NCBI GenBank assembly: GCA_031289515.1
Contig: JAITPH010000054.1
Coordinates: forward strand, 1 to 13,390
Direction of reading: 5' to 3'
Origin: Tannerella sp.
Lineage (GTDB): Bacteria > Bacteroidota > Bacteroidia > Bacteroidales > Tannerellaceae
DNA: 13,390 nt
Below the pieces are notes generated by a model, which worked only from the letters and a program-made list of their open reading frames with translations, was not told the DNA's origin and searched no databases. How positions within the stretch are numbered: the stretch's first letter is position 1; every line of letters starts with the position of its first letter. The position numbers and the translations under genes are program-made. Shown one piece after another: positions 12,478-13,390 of this stretch.

Positions 12478-12690
12478 CGGTCATGTCGACGACGCTCCTG
12501 TTATGACGGTGGGCGCGGTGTCCGTGGTGTCCGTCATTGCGAGGAGGTTACTAAACGTGTTTGGCAAAAAGAAAAATGACGAAAGGGCTGTCTTGTCGAC
12601 CGAAGCGACGAAGGAACGCAGTGGAGACATCTGCTAGCCGACACACGAGATGTCTCCACTCCGCTTCGCTCCGGTCGACATGACCGGAGG
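12478..12690 (+). repeat. Palindromic dispersed intergenic repeat, copy B
   Basis: Bases 12529-12632 share ordered blocks with the inverted copy at 2926-3016: GTCCGTCAT, GCGAG, TTACTAAA, TTTGGCAAA, AATGACGAAAGGG, GGAGACATCT. This copy also has a palindrome of about 37-43 nt arms. The left arm (about 12589-12631) runs from GTCTTGTCGACCGAAGCGA to GTGGAGACATCT; the right arm (about 12648-12684) runs from AGATGTCTCCACT to CCGGTCGACATGAC. They are joined by a loop of roughly 16 bases. GGTCATGTCGACGACGCTCC near 12479 looks like a third partial arm. The 64-codon frame starting at 12650 is repeat sequence, not a gene. Confidence 0.75.
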
Positions 12691-12693
12691 GGG

Positions 12694-12740
12694 AAAAGCA
12701 ACGGCGTCCGTCAATGTAATATTGACGGACGCCGTTCTTT
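12694..12740 (-). terminator. Perfect 16-bp terminator hairpin after the T9SS cargo gene
   Basis: AACGGCGTCCGTCAAT (12700-12715) and its exact inverse (12721-12736) flank a 5-base loop. On the minus strand it is followed by GCTTTTCC, on the plus strand by CTTTATTG. It sits 38 nt beyond the stop of the gene at 12774, so it most likely ends that gene's transcript. Confidence 0.75.
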
Positions 12741-12773
12741 ATTGTCCTTTGCTTATTGTCTATTGCCGGTTGC

Positions 12774-13390
12774 TTACTTCACGATTACTTTTCGTGCCAT
12801 GTTGCCTATTCGGACTATGTATATGCCTTTGGGCAGGGGGATGACTGTTTCGCCGGGGGGCAGTTGCCGCGATTCCACGAGCGTGCCGAGTACGGAATAG
12901 ATTCGCAGCTGTTGCGGCTGGGGCGTCGTGGCGTGGAGGTTGCCGGAATGCGACCAGGCGGCTGTCGGGCTGTCGTCGGGCGGGCTGTTGCCGGTGTCGT
13001 TGCGCAGCTGCACGCCGCTTATTGTTATCGTGATGTTTTCGTTTACCATGTAGAGGATTACTTTTACGGTTCCGTCTTCATTGTACTTGAGGACGATGTA
13101 ATCGTCGTTGTCGCGCCATGGCAGGCCGGTTGTTACGCTGATCTTTTCGAGGGTGTAGCCTTCGTCGGGGATTATGAGGAACGTGAACGTGTCGCGGCTT
13201 TCTACCCAGTAATACCAGCCTCCGAGCGGGTCGGTTTTTGCGCCGACGAGTACGGGCAGCGTTACGGAACGGTACGTCGGACGCGGCGGTACGTAGGTCT
13301 GTACCATCAGGTGAAGGGCTATCGAAACGGATATTCCGTGCTTCGAATCGCGGATGCGCAGGGTGTCGTTGTATATGCCGGCCGGCAGTT
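12774..13390 (-). CDS. T9SS cargo protein, C-terminal part (partial, N-terminus outside window)
   Basis: The frame is open from the stop at 12774 to the window edge (205 codons), so the Met at 13307 is internal rather than a start. The last 45 or so residues form a type A T9SS sorting domain: LRIYSVLGTLVESRQLP, then GETVIPLPKGIYIVRIG and the final basic RKVIVK. Such domains direct export across the outer membrane by the type IX system and are then usually removed, leaving the protein on the surface or released. Before it are beta-rich stretches (for example LPAGIYNDTLRIRDS and KVILYMVNENITITISG) resembling Ig-like or BACON-like modules, and a Pro/Ser/Thr-rich linker. The function of the missing N-terminal part cannot be seen. 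It is GC-rich with a perfect terminator after it. Confidence 0.85.
   Translation of the reverse strand, partial: LPAGIYNDTLRIRDSKHGISVSIALHLMVQTYVPPRPTYRSVTLPVLVGAKTDPLGGWYYWVESRDTFTFLIIPDEGYTLEKISVTTGLPWRDNDDYIVLKYNEDGTVKVILYMVNENITITISGVQLRNDTGNSPPDDSPTAAWSHSGNLHATTPQPQQLRIYSVLGTLVESRQLPPGETVIPLPKGIYIVRIGNMARKVIVK

Noticed and set aside
12774..13307. Complete 177-residue gene starting at the Met at 13307
   Set aside because: The frame remains open past this Met to the window edge, with sequence typical of the same protein (LPAGIYNDTLRIRDS), so the Met is internal and the gene is truncated by the window.
1..13390. tRNA, rRNA or CRISPR array
   Set aside because: No T-loop or anticodon-arm patterns, rRNA blocks or regularly spaced identical repeats were seen on either strand.

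Overview
The window looks like a chromosomal piece from a member of the Bacteroidota, probably the Bacteroidales. Four things point there: a type IX secretion (T9SS) C-terminal sorting domain on the gene at the right edge; a long-tailed S16 ribosomal protein of the Bacteroidota kind; start regions with almost no Shine-Dalgarno sites; and repeated TAnnTTTG promoter -7 boxes (2271, 3700, 4527, 4622, 7029, 12130, 2006). Species cannot be named from this sequence.

Layout. Bases 1-1629 (-) hold the first 543 codons of a secreted right-handed beta-helix surface protein; its end lies outside the window. Bases 1630-2290 are mostly non-coding: a strong minus-strand promoter, a possible small ORF interrupted by a run of nine G, and decayed repeat sequence. 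Bases 2291-2895 (+) hold an overlapping DUF433/DUF5615 gene pair, a predicted toxin-antitoxin module. Then come rpsP (-), a PPP-type metallophosphoesterase (-) and a secreted TPR protein (+), the last two divergently transcribed.

The core is a leucine operon on the minus strand, 12086 down to 5463: leuA, leuC, leuD, a second isopropylmalate/citramalate synthase-family gene, mgsA and leuB. LeuA condenses acetyl-CoA with 2-oxoisovalerate, LeuCD isomerises the product, and LeuB oxidises and decarboxylates it to 2-oxoisocaproate. The second synthase may instead make citramalate, which LeuCD and LeuB could turn into 2-oxobutyrate for isoleucine. Methylglyoxal synthase (mgsA) is the odd member: it overlaps leuB by 4 nt and has its own promoter-like box. 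leuA has a good promoter, and just upstream lies a separate promoter-like box followed by a strong intrinsic terminator, which suggests an undescribed RNA of about 150 nt.

Bases 12437-12773 carry a palindromic dispersed repeat, with a related inverted copy at about 2926-3016, and a perfect 16-bp terminator hairpin. The right edge (12774-13390, -) is the C-terminal end of a T9SS cargo protein. The most interesting observations are the poly-G tract leader before the beta-helix gene, the small RNA candidate before leuA, mgsA inside the leucine operon, and the dispersed repeats.
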